Positions 18,469-21,104 of a stretch of DNA of 21,104 nt are shown one piece after another. The notes beneath the pieces were generated by a model, which saw only the letters and a list, made by a program, of their open reading frames with translations, did no database searches and was not told the origin of the DNA. The position numbers and the translations under genes are program-made. Positions within the stretch are counted from its first letter, which is position 1. Every line of letters starts with the position of its first letter. Origin of the DNA: Saccoglossus kowalevskii (lineage: Eukaryota; Hemichordata; Enteropneusta; Harrimaniidae); assembly GCF_000003605.2 (NCBI RefSeq), contig NW_003155241.1:527208-548311 (forward strand). Direction: 5' to 3'.

Positions 18469-18665
18469 TACTGTAGAATACTTTATTTTCGCTTGGAATT
18501 TATTTTCGCTATTTTCGCTGAAGGGATGATTCCGTGCAAATAAAATCCAGTGAATATACTTTTTTTTCCTATAATTCACATTAAACTCATCAAAAATCAG
18601 TGAAAATAAATTCCAAGCAAAACGCCCAAAAAACCTTTTCAGCGAAAATAAAGTATTTCACAGTA
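18469..18665. mobile_element. TA-flanked foldback MITE, copy 4
   Basis: The element 18471-18663 is TA-flanked, begins CTGTAGAATACTTTATTTTC and ends AATAAAGTATTTCACAG. It is nearly identical in its middle to copy 1 (CAAGCAAAACGCCCAAAAA). It has a small internal duplication of ATTTTCGCT in the left arm and lacks the TTAATTCCAGCG segment of the right arm. Confidence 0.88.
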
Positions 18666-18864
18666 TTTGATTTTAAAACGCATCTAATAGCAAAATCAAT
18701 AACGAAATAAGTAAGGAATCTGAAGATATGTCTAGATGAGATAACAAAAGCAATAACAAATTTATAAAATAAAAAATCTTGCTAAAGATGGAATTTATTA
18801 AAAACTAATAACATTACTACTTGAAAGCTTGCAAAAATGGTTCCATTGCATTTTAAAGTATTTA

Positions 18865-19140
18865 GTACTTTTGTCGGAAACAGCTGATGGTTTTTAAAAA
18901 TGCTTAAATAAATTGAGTCGCTATTGTGCAAGATGGAACTTAACTGTAAACAAAATCTATGTTTTCCAACACAAGTTAAAGGTTAATAAAAATATGGAAA
19001 TCAACAATCAAGAAATATTTCAGTATCGCTATGTCTTAAAATATTTAATATCAGCAATCTTGATGTATGGATCTGAAATATGGGCTCATGAAAATGCAAA
19101 TGAAACTAACTTCTTGTAGTAGATTCCTAGTCAGTTCATT
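18865..19140 (+). pseudogene. Decayed LINE reverse transcriptase fragment with internal deletion
   Basis: The frame reads VLLSETADGF, a TAA stop at 18895, then KCLNKLSRYCARWNLTVN, VFQHKLKVNKNMEI and, shortly after, LISAILMYGSEIWAHENAN. This matches the order seen in non-LTR reverse transcriptases of the CR1/Jockey type: the region after the YADD box, the C..W.L.VN motif, then the later P-I-L-x-YGSE-x-W motif. Intact elements have roughly 80 more residues between the last two blocks, so an internal deletion is inferred. A stop in the frame and the missing catalytic box make it non-functional. Confidence 0.75.
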
Positions 19141-19332
19141 TCAGAATGTGAATTCTAAAGAAAGGGAATTCTTATTTAAAGAATGTGATATCAAAACAAA
19201 CTAGAAAGAGGCAATACTAAATAACTTTAAAGCAATATTCGATTGTAGTATTTCATTGGCCAAATGTTTAAAAAATATGATATACAAAATTAAATAAGAA
19301 CAAGTTAAGGAGTTTTTGTTTCTGCAATCCTC
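19141..19332. other. Short AT-rich flank between LINE relic and G-run
   Basis: This is probably more decayed retrotransposon sequence (for example NSKEREFLFKECD readable near 19150-19195), but I cannot align it to a named domain. Confidence 0.3.
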
Positions 19333-19660
19333 GGGGGGGGGGGGCGGACATCGGGGCATTTTCTACCGCCTGGCAACCCTCGCGGTGAAAAAAAAGACCA
19401 ACAACTCGCAGAAAACGGTACTTTGCGATGGTTTTTGAGAGTCCCCTGAACAGTGTAATAAGATTAGCCCTATGTGTGTAACATATATATGAATTTGGTT
19501 GTTCAGGATTACTTCAAAGTTGAGTTTGTGTTGTTTTCTCGAGTTTTCACCGGCTCCACCGGCGTTCCTCGGCAGCGCGCACAAAACCCATCGAAATACG
19601 TGGTACAGTGGTGTGCGTCTTAGCAACGTAGAACGTCCGTGACGTAGCTCCGCCCCCGAG
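19333..19660. promoter_or_regulatory. CpG-dense segment with G-run, promoter-like
   Basis: The segment opens with 12 consecutive G residues (19333-19344) and contains about two dozen CG dinucleotides by eye, far above its AT-rich surroundings. Near its right end lie an RFX-type half site AGCAAC (19622), a CREB-like TGACGTAG (19640) and a GC box CCGCCCCC (19650). On the minus strand this order would fit a TATA-less promoter reading leftwards, where an 87-residue frame (19626-19363) exists but resembles nothing. It may be a first-exon or promoter island of an unseen gene, or an inserted repeat. Confidence 0.35.
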
Positions 19661-19979
19661 AATTGATATTTTATTTTTCAATAGTATCAAATTATGTATT
19701 GTTTATTTGTCTATTTATGTTTTGTCTTTCCTATACAGTATCCCCGGATGGTACTTATCGTTTGCTTTTTAAAGTAATTTTCGCCATGCCAAATGTCAAG
19801 TAATATTTAATTATTTATATATTTATTTATTAACGCTTACTCACTCCCCGGAGAGAGTGGCAACGGTTACAGATATTAGTAAAAGTATACACTAATACGG
19901 AATAAAAAAAATTAAAAAAAACAAACTAATCTACAAAAACAGAATATTAAAAAAAAAAATAATAAAATAACTCCTTCAA

Positions 19980-20411
19980 TTAATCCAAAATTTGTCTAAT
20001 TTCAAAGCACTTGTTGATATACTGTGCTACCTGGATGACAATACTATCATTATTTAACAGTGCAGTGAACTGTTCTACAGGAGGCAGGTTGTGAAAGGAG
20101 TCAATCACATCAGCCGCTGTATCAAACAGAACACTGCGTCTATTTCTGTATTTGGGACACTCCACCATAAAATGAAATTCATTTTCAATGGTATCTTGGT
20201 TACACATGTAACAAACCCTGTTATTGAGTGGAGTACAATTGTGTTTGCCAGTCTCAATCTTGAGGGCATGGTCACTCAGACGGAACTTAGCCAGACTCGT
20301 TCTCAAATCAATGTTTTTGATATTGATGAGATATGATTCCATACTGATATTGAATTTAAATGTTCTGTAAGTTCTGAGTTTGTTTTCTCTCAGACTTTTC
20401 ACGAATATCAC
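19980..20411 (-). pseudogene. LINE C-terminal domain with CCHC zinc knuckle
   Basis: The frame contains LRENKLRTYRTFKFN, DLRTSLAKFRLSDHALKIET and a knuckle with spacing CX2CX9HX4C (CYMCNQ...NEFHFMVEC), then PKYRNRRSVLF. This is the standard C-terminal tail of many invertebrate LINEs, including the RxxLAKxRLSxHxLxIExG block. The start shown is not a true initiator: the upstream reading (TSHWKEEIHSDIREKSERK) joins through a frameshift near 20405-20415. The frame ends at TAA 19980, which may be the native stop. Confidence 0.82.
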
Positions 20412-20560
20412 TATGAATTTCTTCTTTCCAATGGGATGTAAATTTGTGTTTGAGGTTGGACTTAATGATATTTATGTCTGTTGAAGTTAATTTATCACTT
20501 TTATTAATTTAACATTCTTGTTTAATATTCTTCAGCAAGTCTGTAATTTCTAAATACCAC

Positions 20561-20869
20561 TTAGTTTTTTAGGCTTTTATTAACTGAAAAAGCTTCTTTA
20601 AGGAAAACATTTTTAGTATTTTTAATACGGTTGTAATATTTTATTAATTGATTTTTAATAAATATATTCAAAGGGTATCTTCCTAACTCGCTGTAAATTA
20701 CCATAATTGGGGTTCTTTGTGAAACTTGAAGGAGATATCGACAGTATTGAACATTAATGTCCTCAACTGGTGATTTGGATGAGAACTCGTCACCCCATAC
20801 ATCACTACCATAAACAAGTATCGGTCGTATTAGTTTGTCAAAAAGCGATAGTGACAAGGTGATGGACAA
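20561..20869 (-). pseudogene. LINE reverse transcriptase thumb/post-RT segment
   Basis: The 102-residue frame reads LSLFDKLIRPILVYGSDVWG, then DINVQYCRYLLQVSQRTP and VIYSELGRYPLNIFIKNQLI. This block order (LFDKLV-RPIL-YGSEVWG, then a K-x-LLGV-like region, then ELGR-P) is typical of CR1/Jockey-superfamily LINE proteins after the catalytic palm. No FADD/YADD box is included, so it is a fragment. A stop at 20561 coincides with a frame change, because the sequence continues in another frame as WYLEITDLLKNIKQEC. Confidence 0.8.
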
Positions 20870-20870
20870 T

Positions 20871-21104
20871 TGTGATAGACATAAGTTGTGTTCAGGCTAC
20901 ACTATAGTACGGACTAGGATCATACGTTTATGTTCAGACTGACTCGTATCGGCAAGATCCAGTTACGTTCTTGTCTGACCATGGAACTAAAACAAGGGGT
21001 TTGTAGTTCCATGGTCTGACCACAGGGAGTTGGACAAACTTATGTATTTTAATAAATTATTAAATAATAAATTGTTATATAAATTTTCTTTTACCCCCCC
21101 CCCC
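20871..21104. other. Right-edge flank ending in a C-run
   Basis: Apart from the inverted repeat at 20977-21016, this stretch holds nothing recognised. The window ends in AT-rich sequence and a run of C residues (21095-21104), so the feature it belongs to is cut off. Confidence 0.4.
20977..21016. repeat. Perfect 13 bp inverted repeat with short loop
   Basis: GACCATGGAACTA (20977-20989) and TAGTTCCATGGTC (21004-21016) are exact reverse complements with a 14 bp loop that can pair partly itself (AAAC/GTTT). GTCTGACCA occurs on both sides as a direct repeat. It may be the core of a small palindromic element or a transposon terminus. Confidence 0.8.

Larger units (their letters stand above)
19800..20870 (-). 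mobile_element. 3' end of a decayed LINE (CR1/Jockey-type non-LTR retrotransposon)
   Basis: The minus strand encodes the C-terminal part of a reverse transcriptase polyprotein in at least three frame segments (20869-20561, about 20560-20405 and 20411-19980). A 3' tail containing CTCTCCGGGGAGTGAGTAAG and an AATAAATAAATATATAAATAA run ends near 19801. Similarity to reverse transcriptase stops abruptly at about 20870, so the copy is 5'-truncated, the usual result of incomplete target-primed reverse transcription. Confidence 0.82.

Noticed and set aside
19363-19626. 87-residue minus-strand frame in the CpG-dense segment as a gene
   Set aside because: No recognisable domain. High CG content alone lowers stop frequency, and no splice or promoter partner could be confirmed.
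20091-20336. 81-residue + strand frame
   Set aside because: It is antisense to the LINE C-terminal coding sequence on the minus strand.

Overview
The window comes from an A+T-rich (roughly two-thirds A+T by eye) animal genome, most likely a marine invertebrate. A mollusc or another spiralian or lancelet-like animal would fit, but I cannot fix the phylum from sequence alone. The evidence is GT-AG introns, one split protein-coding gene, decayed non-LTR retrotransposons, several miniature inverted-repeat elements and many tandem repeats. No bacterial-style gene organisation, rRNA, tRNA or CRISPR array was seen.

The one gene I recognise with confidence is MOB1 (MOB kinase activator 1, the Mats/MOB1A/B orthologue of the Hippo pathway) on the + strand. 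Its last four coding exons lie at 8041-8207, 9552-9645, 10103-10236 and 10616-10851. All splice junctions keep the frame and together give residues 5-214 of an inferred 214-residue protein. Only the first 14 coding bases (the first coding exon) are missing. I did not find them in the 8 kb upstream, so intron 1 probably runs off the left edge.

Layout: 1-5190 is repeat-rich probable intron. It holds two copies (136-659 and about 2015-3025) of an element with a foldback head and an internal tandem array of about 160 bp units. The first copy is flanked by an 84 bp direct repeat. A separate tandem duplication of about 160 bp lies at 4838-5189. Block 5270-6650 contains a pogo-like terminus, a CpG-richer relic and, on the minus strand, a sequence matching the histone mRNA 3' stem-loop. 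A TA-flanked foldback MITE occurs four times (7173, 12679, 14077, 18471), and single copies of two other inverted-repeat elements lie at 8642-8763 and about 15099-15496. Downstream of MOB1 come long AT-rich flanks (3' UTR extent unknown), a four-copy 55-58 bp tandem repeat (15721-15945) and an 18-copy 29 bp minisatellite (about 17240-17765). The right end holds two decayed LINE fragments in opposite orientation (+ strand 18865-19140; - strand 19800-20870). Between them is a CpG-dense, promoter-like segment (19333-19660).

No new multi-gene system is evident. The parts most worth checking are the repeat architecture, the TACATGTA concentration left of 8.7 kb, the intronic ATG that mimics the MOB1 N terminus, the histone-type stem-loop and the CpG-dense island.
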